DNA of 64,000 bases. Origin: Cladopsammia gracilis (lineage: Eukaryota; Cnidaria; Anthozoa; Scleractinia; Dendrophylliidae). The stretch covers positions 328,501 to 392,500 of the forward strand of contig JAJGOT010000259.1 of NCBI GenBank assembly GCA_022457155.1, in the 5' to 3' direction. Below the pieces are notes generated by a model that worked only from the letters and a program-made list of their open reading frames with translations, ran no database searches and was not told the DNA's origin. Positions 34,079 through 46,497 of the stretch are shown one piece after another (the first letter of the stretch is position 1; every line of letters starts with the position of its first letter). A program made the translations under genes and the position numbers.

Positions 34079-34940
34079 CGACCACATTTAAAGCAAGTTG
34101 TATCTGGATTTTCTGGCTATTCAACTTATTGCGCTCGCCACAGTTACTAAGTTTTACAAAATATATTTCTTTATCTCCGAGCATTTATATTTGGCCAATG
34201 GCCAATTTGTATATACAAACTATAACTGAAGCACACTGCACCATCCCATCGGCATGGCCATTACCTTACGCATGCTCACAACCATATCACTGTGGTCGTG
34301 GCAGCCATGGGCAGCTGTTTCGTCCTGGTTAGGACTCATCAGGATGGTATAGCCAGGCGTAACAAGTCGTGGATCTTCAAGTTTATGTCTAAAAAATATT
34401 TAAAAAAGAGATTAATAAAAAAAAACTACATAAAATGTACAGGATTACGCTTTTCATGCCGAATATATTTTTCAATGGCTTTTGATGAATTGCTCTTATT
34501 CTCAGACGGAGAATCTATTGATTGTCTGTAAGGAGTTATAAAAACGGCAAAACCACAGCGACAAACCAATGAAGAGTGCCGGATCTTTTGTACACAAAGA
34601 AATTTCTAAGGAGTTGTTCGTCTCGGTTTATTTCCGCTCATTTGCTTTTCTCTAACCTCGTTCTAATGTTAATGCAAAGGTTATTTCTTAATTTTTCTCC
34701 TTGGGAAATATTCATCCTGACGTTTCTAGAGCTCTGTTGTTGTCCCGGGGAGTTGGGCGGGGGTACTTGACCCATGTTTGGGTATAAGGGTGCCGCTGAG
34801 GGTTTCAGACCCTGGCTCTTTTTAGCACAAAGAAGACTAAAAAACCTACCATGTGCGGATACACTCTCTTCTTTAGGGCGCTGTTTGGGACGAAGGAAAA
34901 GAAATACACTGTCTTGTTTTACACAATTTTAGAGTGTTTA
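34079..34940. other. Intergenic, dispersed repeat fragments
   Basis: 34541-34592 resembles 5105-5165. No gene seen. Confidence 0.4.
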
Positions 34941-35374
34941 CAGTCAACTCTCTCTTAACGGACAACTATATAAGACAGACACCTAGTGTTGGTCCTTGCC
35001 GTTTATCAGTCATGTTACTGTAACTGAACTCTCTATAAGACGGCCAACAGACACTTTGAAACCGTCAACGGACACTTCAGAAGTGCGGTTTTTTAGTGCA
35101 AAATACTTCAAAACGAAAATGTAGGTGCTGAATATGAACAAACGAGTCCATTTTTCTAATATTATTTTTGTTCCAGTTTGTCGGTTTGCGTAAGTAAACC
35201 ACTTTAAACAGACCTAAAACATATGTCTATTCACTGTGCCTACGGGTTCAGCTTTATTATAAGTCTCAGAATTACTGGTGTCACGTTACCTCCACTCTCT
35301 ATAAGCCGAACACCTCTCTAAGGCGAACAGTTGGGGCCGGTCCCGACGGTGTCCGTCTTAGAGAGAGTTGACGG
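34941..35374. mobile_element. pogo/Tc1-like MITE with TA target site
   Basis: The ends CAGTCAACTCTCTCTTA and (reverse) CCGTCAACTCTCTCTAAGACGG form imperfect terminal inverted repeats, with TA on both sides (34939-34940 and 35375-35376). Internal sub-repeats of CTCTATAAGACGG type are typical of pogo-derived non-autonomous elements. No transposase. Confidence 0.7.
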
Positions 35375-35678
35375 TATTGGCAATTGCAATTAAGCATACG
35401 TCTCCAATCTCGAAATGCTAAATACTGAATATATAAACCATATTTAACAACGACAATCATACTCTGTTTAGGACAGATTCATGTCGTGACCTATTACCGC
35501 GCATAAACTGGTTCTTAGATCCGGGATGCGAGGGTTACCCCGTGATCGGCGGGAAAAAGCAGGATTTTAGAAAACGTAATGAGAGGACTACAGGATTGTA
35601 AACGGACGGTTAGCTTAACACAAGACTCATCGAACATTACATTTTCAACGAACATTAAATTGGCAACGAGGATGTGAA

Positions 35679-35997
35679 ATGACAAAGGCACTTGGATACA
35701 GGCAATTTCCCGAGTTTGACATTCACAAGGATCCCGAAATAGTATACGCCCGGCTCGTCAAATACACCGACCGCTTCAAAAACAACCATCTGAATGTTTA
35801 CAAGATAACGGACAAGGTACAACCATGGCGGCTGTTCCTGGATTCGATAGGAGAGGCGACGCTCGACATTTTTGAAGACCTTGAAGACACAGGAGAGGAT
35901 TTAGATAGAGCAATCGAAACGTTGCGGAACAAATTCAAGGAATCGCAGAATGAGTTGTATAATATTCACAAATTTTGTCAAATCAAACAAAGCAATC
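35679..35997 (+). pseudogene. Ty3-type retrotransposon gag fragment
   Basis: The ATG at 35679 follows TTGGCAACGAGGATGTG, a phrase common just before gag in animal Ty3 elements. The roughly 106 codons (FPEFDIHKDPEIVYARLVKY, RLFLDSIGEATLDIFEDL) look like the N-terminal capsid region. The frame is then interrupted by the RTE-like element from about 35998. Family by pattern memory. Confidence 0.5.
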
Positions 35998-38900
35998 CCT
36001 TGAGACTGTTACCTTGTCGTGGTGGGATGGCTTGCGTGGCTCAATGACCTTAATGGGCTATGCCAGCGGGAGTTTGTACTCCTGGTAGGTGTAACCTTGC
36101 TGGACAGGCTATTAAGAAAGAGTCCTTTCAGTCTCCTGGCCCTCCAAGTTGGGGGTTGGGCGTGGGACTGACAACCTCACCCTATGAAAAACGCATTGTC
36201 AGGGAAACAGAAGCAAGCCGGACCATTGGTATACTGGTGGAACAGGGATCTCAGAGTCCACGCGGACGAGAATGACCAGCAGCAGCGGAAGCCGAAAGGA
36301 AGCTGATGCTGCGATAATGGGATCACTGAACACCAAGACTAAGACTAGAATCTGGTTCTGGATTGTTAGAACAATGTTCAGTACTGGCAAGTTGGCACAA
36401 GTCTCCAGAGAGATGAGGGAGAATAAGCTTCATATCCTTGAAATTAGTGAGTGTAGGTGGACTGGATTTGACTCACTAAGAACACAATCTCGTGAGAAGG
36501 TATTGTTCTCGATCTGGTCGGGATGACAATCTACATCGGCGGGGAGTGGCAATTGTGCTCAGGAAGGGGTTCGAGAAAAATCTCCTTGAGTGGAAGCCTG
36601 TTAACGAGCGGATGATCAGAGCAAGGTTCAATGGTAAACAAGTGAAAATGACTTTAATACAGTGCTATTCTCCGACCAATTACGCTGATCCTGAGCTTAA
36701 AGACATCTTGTATGAAGCCCTGCAAGCTGAAGTTGAAAGGACCCCTACACAGGATCTTCTCATTGTGATGGGAGACCTAAATGCTATGATAGGGAGTGAT
36801 AACACCAGTAATGAGAGGGTCATAGGAAAGCATGGCTATGGCAGAATGAATGAAAACGGTGAGCGGCTTGTGAGCTTGTGAGCGGCTTGTGGACTTTTAA
36901 GATCATATGTATCTCCCCCAACGGACGGGATAGGTCGCAGGTTGACCATCTTATGATAAATGGCAAGTGGAGGCACTCCTTGCAAGACGTCCGCGTTAGG
37001 AGAGGAGCTGATGTCGGTAGTGACAACCATCGTGTCACCGCCATGGTTAGAACTGAAGCTGCACCGAATATGTCAAACTGCTAGATGCCAGAGTCGCTTC
37101 GATGTAGCAAAGTTGAAAAACTCTGCTCAAAGGCAGCTGTTCTCTGTAGAACTACACAACAGGTTTGACGCTCTTGCAATGGTGAACGAGGACTCCGATA
37201 CTCAAAGCAGACAACGACAGTCGTCAGATGCCTCTGTCAATGATTGCTGGGCCAACATTGTTGGGACCTACCGTGGTGCCTGCACCTCTACGCTTGGTTT
37301 TAAGCAGAATACCAAGAAAGAATGGCTTAGTAAAAACACCTGGATGGCCATTGATGAAAGGAAAAAAGCAAAGTGCAAGCTGTTGGGAACCAAGTCACCT
37401 CGAATCATAGAGAAGCTCCAGGCTCAGTACGGCATCCTTAACGTCCAAGTGAAGAGGTCTGCGCGAGCTGATAAAAGGAAGTTTATTGAGAACCTTGCTA
37501 CAGAGGCTGATGCTGCTGCTAAACGGAAAGAGCAGGGCACAGTTTTTAAGATCACCCAGCAAATTTGTGGAGGGCGACGTAGAACACAGACACCTATCTG
37601 TGACAAGGATGGCGTACTACTGACTACTGAAAAGCACAGGAAAAGCGATGGGCAGAGCACTTCGAGGAAGTCCTCAACAAGGATCCCCTGAGGACTTAGC
37701 CGACTTTCAGGACGCTGCTGAAGACCTGGACATAGGCAGTGATCCCCCATCTAAACAATTGATTTTACAAGCTATTAAATGCCTTAAAAATGGCAAAGTA
37801 CCCGGCCTGACTTGATTAATGCTGAGCTCTTTAAATGTGACCCAGAGCTAGCTGCAGAGATTTTGCTGCCACTCTATTCTATAGTGTGGAATGGAGAGGG
37901 TATTCCAAGTGACTGGAGCAAAGGTGTCACCATCCCATTAACGGACTGCAACAACTGGCGGGGGATTACTTTGCTTTCCTTACCAAGCAAAATTTTCTGC
38001 AGAGTGGTCGTGAATCGCCTCTCGGCTGCCGTTGATGAGGTGTTACGGAAAGAGCAAGCTGGGTACAGGCAGGGGCGAGGTTGTATACGGATCACATTTT
38101 TGCTCTAAGGAACATTATCGAATAGTGCACAGAGTGGCATTGAGGGTTTTATATTGGTTTCGTGGATTTTCAGAAAGCATTCGACAGCGTGCACAGGGAT
38201 AGTTTGTGGAGAATAGTGCGTATGTATGGCATCCCATAAAGTATTTCTACACTGACTTTCTCTGTTCGGTTGGAAGTTTGGATTTAAGCTTTCTTGTCAA
38301 GTCAGGGATTAGGCAGGGATACGTCATGTCAGGCCTACTGTTTAACATCGTCATCGATTGGGTTCTATGCAGAACAACAGAAGGAAGGAGAAGGGGAATA
38401 CGTTGGGCAATGACATCTGTTCTGGAGGACCTAGATTACGCAGATGATATTGCTTTGTTGTCACCTTCCTCCAGTGATATGCAAGACAAAGCTGAAAGGC
38501 TAAACTTATTTGCCCGGCAGGTTGATCTAAACATCAACATTCAAAAGACGAAGGTGATGGCAGTGGGCACAACTACGCCAGTGCTCATTACAGTTGGACA
38601 ACAACAACTATCTACCACACAGTCCTGGGAAGTGGGGTTTGCCATGACAGTGGAGCAAATCTGGATATTAGACAAAAAATCAGCAAAGCCAGGACCGCCT
38701 TCATACAGTTACGGCCTGTATGGAAATGTGAAAAGTATAGGAGGCGCACAAAGGTTAAGATCTATCAGTCCTGCGTACTCTCTGTGCTGCTTTATGGCTC
38801 AGAGTGCTGGAGGATGACGGTGGCTGATCTTAAGAAACTGCAAACCTTCCATACAACCAGCTTCAGAAAAATTGCTCGCATCTTCTGGCCTAGAAAAATT

Positions 38901-39032
38901 TCCAATGCCGACTTCTTCAAGCTGACAAAGCAGGAGGATATCAGCGTCACACTTCTGAGACGGAGGTGGCAGTGGATTGGTCATATCCTTCGAAGTGATG
39001 CTGAAAATATCGCCAGGGTCGCCCTTCATTGA
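35998..39032 (+). mobile_element. Decayed RTE-type LINE inserted in the gag fragment
   Basis: The start TTACCTTGTCGTGGTGGGATGGC resembles RTE 5' ends. Endonuclease signals: RENKLHILEISECRWTG, LIVMGDLNAMIG, SQVDHLMI, SDNHRV. Reverse transcriptase signals: NWRGITLLSLPSKIF, VDFQKAFDSVH, SGIRQGYVMSGLLFN and an intact YADDIALL near 38447. A C-terminal WQWIGHILR motif ends near 39030. The frame is split by many stops and shifts, so it is inactive. It carries about 3 kb, the full RTE span. Confidence 0.87.
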
Positions 39033-39517
39033 ACCCCTGAGGATAAATTTGATATTTCGTTGTTGTTTTTTAAATGGTCTGTGATTCAGTATGGAAGGCT
39101 TGATCGCTGGAGCTTGCTTAACCTTTTGACTCCTAAACGCGCTTTTAGAGGCGCTCCAAAGCTATACACTTTGTAGCATTTGTGACGTCATCGACGTCTT
39201 CAACACGTCATCTCTTCGGTCAACCATCTGATGCAGCGAGAAAAGTTCTTAGCATATATGCCTAAACATAGAGAATCAGTTTAAAATTTAATATTTCCAG
39301 AAATCTGTACAAAAAAAGAAAATTTCCCGGCAAAACCCACTGAAGAATTTGGCAAACCAAAATTGCTACTTTTGGGGAAAATGTAAAGTTTTTTCGAAGC
39401 AAAGCTGACATTTTTCCCAGGAAAAAGAGAAAGAAGAAAAGCTCAACAAAATCACTAGACAACGGGCTCGATAACGAAAAGAGAAAGAATGACTGAGTGT
39501 CCTGGTGTTTTGACCTG

Positions 39518-39650
39518 GAGCTACAAGAGCTCCTGGATACGAAAATACTGTTACGACAGACTTCAATGACGACGGCGAAATAAGTGACAAAGGCGGTGTG
39601 TCGGGTTGAGCAATCGTTGTATAGCTATTGGCGTATACAGCTGTATGCAG
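39518..39650 (+). pseudogene. Inverted last-exon fragment of the VWFA/Cache family
   Basis: The plus strand reads ATRAPGYENTVTTDFNDDGE then ISDKGG, matching the start of exon 13 in this family and closest to the orphan exon at 62527-62647. An AG acceptor precedes it. A TGA follows VSG, while another frame downstream is hydrophobic. It lies on the strand opposite the nearby C fragments, so an inversion has occurred. Confidence 0.65.
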
Positions 39651-39659
39651 CTATTCTTT

Positions 39660-40106
39660 TTATGTGGCTTTATCTACAATGCTTTATTGCACTGTAGTGT
39701 ACTATTGAATGAATCCTTCTCCACGCTGCCTCTTTAATATATATATACTCTATCCCGGTCATACCTCTTCCAAGTTATCTGGCTTAAAGTCTTAACAACA
39801 TTGCACCTCTATAAGTGGCTACAAATAGTTTAAACAGGCTGAATGATCATGTTTTAAGCTAACTTTTAAAGTTACATAAAAACAAACAATAAATAAATCA
39901 CATTATTTAACAGTGTCAAAGGTATTTAGCACACGAGTAAAAATTGGGGACACTTTCCAGATATAATTGGAATCTGGAACTTTAACTTTTTTAGATCGTT
40001 TTAATGTTTGTACAATTATATAGCTATTTTTATCGATTTGTACATTTTAAAGTCTATATGTTGCCTATCGGTGATTTATTATTTGCAGTGCCGCACTGAA
40101 ACATAC
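39660..40106. other. No feature recognised
   Basis: AT-rich sequence between the inverted exon fragment and fragment C1. Confidence 0.4.
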
Positions 40107-41046
40107 TTAAACCTCAGTGACGTGAGTACCCTGGATAATTAACAAATTTACACCGGTTTTCCGTGGTTTTACATTGCAGCATTCTGTTGGGGTTCTTGCA
40201 GGAGGTGTGGTCCAAGATTTTTCTACTGCATGTTTAAGTTTCCGTACAACTTGAAACCTCTCTTTGAATTTGCTAGAGATACTCACTGCTAAAGCAGGAA
40301 TCGCTGCATTTCCATCCACCGGGCTTTCAATGAACTGCAACTTGTCAAACGCTTCCTAAAAATTAAGATTATGGGATATTGCATTTCAAACTCGTTACTA
40401 GTTCATGAAAATAATTTAAAACATATCAAGGAAAAACATCTGTGGTGAACACTAACCAATATTACAGAATCAGAGATTATATGAATTTTGGTCTCCTTTA
40501 GAGAACAACTGAACTGTCCATAACATGTCTTCATTGAACAGTTTTTTTTTCTTTGTTTAACTTGTAAGGCGCTATATGTGTTTACTGTATGTTTTTAGGT
40601 GCGATAAAAACAAACAATAACGGTCAATAATCTAAGCTTCCTCTACTTCTTCTTCCAATACAACTTTCAGTGCAGATTCAAATGACTGAGTGTCTAAATG
40701 TTAATATGTTGAGGACATATGAAATTGCTATAAAATATTTTTCCTTAATTATGATTTAATGTCGTTTAGAGCTGCAATCTCCAAGTTAAACAGAAAGTCA
40801 TTGATAAAGATAACTTAAGTAAACCATTAGAACATAATAGTGGGATCCACGAGCGATAATGCAGCTCGTTACCTGAACAGCGTCTGTGCCAAGACCATCT
40901 ATTGCTAGTGTAGAGAGCGTCTGACTAAACTCCCTTGGATCAAGTACATCTACTGCTAAGCATGGCCAATTGACCAGTGTCGAAAAAAGGACGACAAAAA
41001 CCACGAGCATTCTGCGCGGGGTTAAGCACAAAGTATACATCGCCAT
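40107..41046 (-). CDS. Fragment C1: first exon plus shortened exon 2 of a VWFA/Cache paralogue
   Basis: Exon 1 (41046-40873) codes a signal peptide (MLVVFVVLFSTL) and the family segment DVLDPREFSQTLSTLAIDGL, then a GT donor. Exon 2 (40355-40107) starts with the family acceptor and EAFDKLQFIESPVDGNAAIP, continues to TPTECCNV, then leaves homology and stops after 26 more residues. Spliced, it gives about 140 aa with no stop, which would be a secreted N-terminal piece lacking VWA, Cache and anchor. It could be a young pseudogene, a real truncated gene, or an alternative first exon for gene A, whose exon 2 accepts the same phase. Confidence 0.5.
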
Positions 41047-41174
41047 GGGCTGAGCGAAAGGCGTGATAAAATTATATATTCGTCTTTGCCTGATGTTTTG
41101 TGTGATATTACTATAAAACTCCAATACTTTGCATCTTTTGTAATATACTTTATGAACGTAATTTCACCGCAAAT

Positions 41175-41198
41175 TTGTCGTTTGACGTTATTAGGTTG
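41175..41198 (-). promoter_or_regulatory. Conserved upstream block of fragment C1
   Basis: TGTCGTTTGACGTTATTAGG, 129 bp upstream of the C1 start, matches the blocks before genes A and B. Confidence 0.4.
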
Positions 41199-41227
41199 AC
41201 ATTCCATGCACTAGACTGTGAAAAGGG

Positions 41228-41800
41228 AACCGGAAAGCGTGACGTAATTTCACGATTTAAAAAACAATTTGTCGATATTTATCATTATAAGGTTTTGTGT
41301 TCCTGTTACGTTGAGCACTGACATTACGGTAAGCGGGGTAACGCTCTTAGCTCAGCTTAAGCCAACCGGAAAGCGTGACAGTAATTTCGATTCACGATTT
41401 AAAAAAACTAATTTGCAGATTTTATCATTATAAGTGTTTTGTGTGCCTGTTTCGTACGCAGTGACATAGCACCAGGTATAACTTATCGATGACATCAATA
41501 ACATTGGTAAAACGGTAAGTTGCAGCCACAATATTAATTATTATTAATTACCAACCGATTACTCAATACTGTCAATGATCATCGATTAGTTAATCCTGGA
41601 TCATTATAAGTTTTGTGTTCCTGTTATTTGAGTACAATACCGGTGCAATGCTTTTACCATTACTAATGGATGAGCCATGTGTTCCTGTTTCGTGGAAGTG
41701 ACATTACTGTAAGCGGTGCAACGATTTTTACTCTCAAGCCAACCGGAAATCGTGACAGTAATTTTACGAGCCAATTTGCAGGTGTCCTTACTTAAGTATA
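41228..41800. repeat. Imperfect tandem repeats upstream of C1
   Basis: AACCGGAAAGCGTGAC recurs at 41228 and 41364, with a variant at 41741. Each is followed by variants of TTTATCATTATAAG and TTTTGTGTTCCTGTT. The units seem derived from the promoter region. Confidence 0.65.
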
Positions 41801-41885
41801 ATCTTGCTGCGTGAGAAGTGACATGGCAAAACTGTGTAGTGCGCTAACAAACTAATAAAAGTTGATAATCAAAAGTAAAGTATTA

Positions 41886-41966
41886 TAGCCTGCGAATACA
41901 GGGCGTTCTCGCGCGAACGCCTCTTGTGGCCGGGGAGCGACGAGAGACGGCTGTATTCGCAGGCTA
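41886..41966. repeat. Small hairpin, 16-bp arms
   Basis: TAGCCTGCGAATACAG at 41886 faces CTGTATTCGCAGGCTA ending at 41966. The centre is GC-rich and resembles the GC-rich words of the 60.8-61.6 kb array. Confidence 0.7.
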
Positions 41967-42042
41967 AAAGTATTACTACGTAGTGCCGGGCGTTAGTAAT
42001 GGAGGGGTCGATTGTATATTAAATTGTAGTCGCCTTCGTTAC

Positions 42043-42192
42043 CTGCAATGTGTCTGTACCAAGACCGGCTATTGCTAGGGAAGAAAGCGTCTGACCGAAT
42101 TTCTTTGGATTAAGTAGATCCGCTGTCAAGCGTGTCGAAAAAAGCATAAAAACCACGAGTGTTCTGATCACGGTTAAACGCGAAAAATCCAT
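42043..42192 (-). pseudogene. Fragment C2: orphan first exon of the VWFA/Cache family
   Basis: Fifty codons encode a signal peptide (TLVVFMLFSTRLTA) and DLLNPKKFGQTLSSLAIAGL, then a GT donor in the same phase as genes A and B. No matching exon 2 lies between it and C1. It is either a remnant of a lost copy or an alternative first exon. Confidence 0.55.
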
Positions 42193-42557
42193 TGCGTTGA
42201 GGCGAGGTGAAGGTGCGAGGTAGCGAGTCGTAATAATTCTTTTTTCCAAGTGTTTTGTGTGTTATTAGGTGAAAATCAACTCTTTTAATTTTATGTAGTA
42301 TACCTTTTTTTTAGTTCTTCGCATCACGTAATGATGACGTACGTAATGACGCTTTATCTTCCTGTTTAATTCCTGAGAAGAGACATGCTTTCGACATCTT
42401 TTTTTATCTTCCTGTTAACGTCACAGCAAAAATATGTGCCACGAGAAATTTCAGAAAAAAAAAATATTCAGTGAGCTTAAGACATTGAATATTTATCGAT
42501 ACCTTCAATCAACTGTGTGTTTTAAGGTTTAAAGTACAATGTGCCCCAAGGGTCCTA

Positions 42558-42976
42558 GTAAGAACTAGGCAACCTAACAGCAAGGAATGTAAGAATGTGT
42601 TAATTGTGATATTGTTGAAACCGTCCACTTCTTTGGCTAAAACGTGAAAATCTACCATCACTTAACCAGGTAGTGCATTTATTTTGTTCCAATTTACTAA
42701 TTGGTTCCCTTTTAATGAAAACTATTCTTAGTTTTAATGCAACCAAAATTCTATGTGGGAAACATGTAAAATTAGAAGCCTTTCTTGGCCATTGTATTGG
42801 AGTTCACGATTGGATGAAATCTTGTGGCACAAAAGAAACATCACTTTAAAATAAAGTTCCAGTAACGTTTATTTAAAAAACATATTGTCATTAGGTTGAC
42901 GTATTCTCAGAAAGAAAAACCTAAACAATCTTATGAGGGGAAAGCGAAATGCCATGGAACATTGCCTAGTTCTTAC
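42558..42976. mobile_element. MITE with 15-bp terminal inverted repeats
   Basis: GTAAGAACTAGGCAA (42558-42572) and its exact reverse complement (42962-42976) bound a 389-bp non-coding AT-rich interior. Confidence 0.7.
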
Positions 42977-44454
42977 ACGCATTGTTACTTAAATGTATGC
43001 ATACAGCTGGAAAAAAATCAATCAAATTTATAGCTTACAGCAGTTTTCAATTAAGTGTGGTAAAATCGAAACCAAAATAATTACTCTGACCAATCACAGC
43101 AGTCGTAAACAATCCAATGAACCAATCAGAGCTCGAAGCAATTACATGTCGGCGGCGCGAAGCGCGGGAAAACGCGTGCGAGCAAGTCACGATTGGTTTT
43201 ACTTCCGATAGGTCGAGAAAGTGGCGCGAGATATTTTTAGTCAATTACAAAGTGTAGCAATGATAAACCAAAGCAATTGTTTAGTTACTTTTCACACTCA
43301 ATTGAAAACTGCTCCAACATAGTAAATGATAAACAGTGCTCTGATCTGGGTTAAACATATCGTGTCGACTGCCATTGCCTAGCTATTGCCTAGCTGAGAA
43401 TATCATCCGTTTTGTACGTTATAAAATTAACAAACAATCAGAGAGTGAAGCGAAATATTGCCCCAAATGAGTTGAATAAACTGAAGACATTTTTTAATGA
43501 AATAAAAAAAATACAAAATGACCGAAGCTTTTAAATTTGTTTAAATTACTTATTGTAAATACATCATTTCTTTTATTAATTACAGATAAGAAACATTAAG
43601 TTCCATCAGATGACTTCGAATTATAATTACCCATCGGATGTACAAGCAAGGCCTCAACGTGGTACAAGGGGGAGAGGGTTGTTGATAGCCTATCATGTCA
43701 TCTACAAGATAAGGTGGTCACGTGCCTATGATGACGTCATATGGCATGAAATGACAGTTTGGAACCGCCATCTTGGATTTTGGGATTTCCAAACAATGAC
43801 CTCTACTGATTCAAAATTAATGCAAGTCAATAAAGTGATGCTAAAACAGACTACAAAATAACGAATGTCAAAAATTGAACAATAATAATTCAACATTTCG
43901 GTCGACATGTCTATCAAAACCTGGTTCGCATGGAAACATCACATGTCATAGAAAAATATTTTTACATCAAAATGTGTCCGAAGACACGATGGGCAGCTCC
44001 TGAAAGCCTTTAAGCGTGATAAAACGAACAGCTAAAGAAAATTACCAACATGTCGGGGGGGAGGGGGGAGGGGGAGGGGGAGAGATTCCCCCTTTGTACG
44101 GCCGAGGGTTAGATGATCACATGCTTCTGATGATCACCGTCGTTTTGTTGCTGCAGCTTTCGATGCTGGGCGTAGCGTTTCATTTATAACTTTACCGTCC
44201 TGAATAAATGATACAACAAAAAAACTGCTATAAATCTGCCGGGATTATCTCGGCTTAACGCCCTTTATGTTATAATGATTGTATTTTTGCAACACAATCA
44301 CGCATTAAATTATTCACTAAACTTTTTAGAGGATTTGTAACAAACGATTTATACAAAAGCCTCTCGGCTCCACTCGCGCCATTTGATGCTGTTGTACGAA
44401 ACCAAGGAAAGGTTTCGTGTGGTTCAGTGTTTGCTTGATGTACGTCACGAGGAT
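42977..44454. other. Intergenic, no gene recognised
   Basis: Contains a G-rich stretch near 44054-44085. Short open frames here are not convincing. Confidence 0.4.
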
Positions 44455-44985
44455 ACATACTGTAAAGCTCCGATAATTATCCCTGGGCTTATATTTGCCC
44501 AACGTCCCTTTTTGTCGGGCTTATTTTTGGGTGGGCTTTTATTTTGGTTGGAAATATTCGTTAAAAAATTAATGGGGCTATTTTCGGGTGGCATTTTGTG
44601 TCTTAAAATTTTGCGAACCATTTGCGGTCACTGAATTTTCTGAAGATGTAATCAATAAAAACATCTTTCAACATGGTTACAAACTGACAAAGTCTTTAAT
44701 CGGTTTCATCTGAGTGATCATCTTCAGTTGCTTCGTCTGAGTCGTCGTCGCTTTCATCTGTGGAAGTGTATAAGTGGAATTCTGGCTCAGCTTCTGGCAT
44801 AGTGTAATCATTGATCCCTTCTATGTTAACTTGATCATTCTCAGGTCAATCCTTAGAACACCCCCATGGGCTTGCATGTATTCAGGGGGCTTATTATTGG
44901 AAGGAATTTTTTGTTCTAAATTGGGGTGGCTTGTTTTCGGGGAGGGGGGGGGGGGCTTATTTTCGGAGGTTTACGGTATGTTACT
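44455..44985. mobile_element. MITE with imperfect inverted ends
   Basis: The ends ATACTGTAAAGCTCCGATAAT and (reverse) ATACCGTAAACCTCCGAAAAT pair imperfectly. The interior has repeated GGGCTTATTTT phrases and a G12 tract. No transposase. Confidence 0.6.
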
Positions 44986-45039
44986 GTTTATAATGCTGTA
45001 TAAGTTGTCTAGCTTTTGAGTCTGTGAATGAAATCCTAA

Positions 45040-45745
45040 AGTGTGACCACATAAATGAAAGCTTTTCAGCAGTACTTTTCTGTGGTACTGTTTATTATGC
45101 TGTACAAGGTGGTTCTAACGTTTGAGTCTGTGGATTAAATCCTTAGGTGTGACCATTCAAATCAAAGCTATTGAGCAGTACTTTCCTGTGGTACTGTTTA
45201 TTATGTTGTACATGGTGGTTCTAACTTTAAAGTATGTGGATGAAATCCTAAAGTGCGATGACCATTCAAATCAAAGGTATTAATCAGTATACGTTCCTGT
45301 GGTGCCGTTTATTAGGTTGTACAAGGTGGTTTTAACTTTTGAGTATGTGGATGAAATCCTAAAGTGTGACCACACAAATGAAAGCTTTCTGTGGTACTGT
45401 TTATTATGCTGTACAAGGTGGTTCTAACGTTTGAGTCTGTGGATTAAATCCTTAGGTGTGACCATTCAAATCAAAGCTATTGAGCAGTACTTTCCTGTGG
45501 TACTGTTTATTATGTTGTACATGGTGGTTCTAACTTTAAAGTATCCTAAAGGTCATCTAAATGGTCATCCTAAAGTGCGATGACCATTCAAATCAAAGGT
45601 ATTAATCGGTATACGTTACTGTGGTGCCGTTTATTATGCTGTACAAGGTGGTTCTAACTTTTGAGTCTGTGGATGAAATCCTAAAGTGTGACCATTCAAA
45701 TCCAAGCTATTATGCAGTACTATCCAAGGTGTGTGGCAGTCCTGT
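45040..45745 (+). repeat. Satellite array, left, at the 3' end of gene B
   Basis: About seven units of roughly 100-110 bp with CTGTGGTACTGTTTATTATG, TGTACAAGGTGGTTCTAAC and GTGTGACCATTCAAATC. A larger 305-bp period is also visible (45127 and 45432). It ends about 30 bp from the gene B stop codon. The reverse complement of this unit makes the array at 57640-58660. Confidence 0.9.
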
Positions 45746-45774
45746 GAGTGAACGACTGTTACACAGTTGTATGA

Positions 45775-46464
45775 CTATCTAAAGCTCCCTTTATAATGAG
45801 GATTATAAGGCGGCGCACTTGGCTGAGCCTGGTCATAACTTGGCGGTGCAGCAGCCCAACTATAACTTGGCGGTGGCATATTTGTTGGCTGCATAGAGAT
45901 GCCAGGCTCGGGACCGTAAGGTACCGTGTAGGGTTGAGGAGGCGGGTTATAAACCATGGAACTCGGCGCGGGAGCAGGCACTGGTTGTACAGGCAGGTTC
46001 CTCTTTGGTCTTCTTTCCTTGTTGTGACATTTTACCGTGATAACGGCAATCACAACAATAGCAGCTATTACACCAATAACAATACCCGCGATTTGCCCGC
46101 CTGACAGGCCGCCCTTGCCACTGTCATAGCCGTCATCGTCATCGTTAATTGGAATATTTCCGCTTCCGGGAGCTCTTGTACCTGGAAATTAAAACACCAA
46201 CAACAACACTTAAACATCAGCTCATGCAATGCTGTGTTATTATTATTATTAATCGTATATATTATTTTAATTAAAATACATTTTTAGCCAAAGCATAGTC
46301 ACGTTACTAAATAAATGATGTCATCATGCTAAGTCTGATATGAAACGTATTTTATGGCGGGTGTGAATACCATATGATGTGGCTTCCTCGTTAATTAAAA
46401 ACTGTCAGAGTTATTTGGAATTTAAGAATTTTCAGTTGCAAAGGATTCTAACAGTATAACTGTA

Positions 46465-46497
<33 letters not shown>

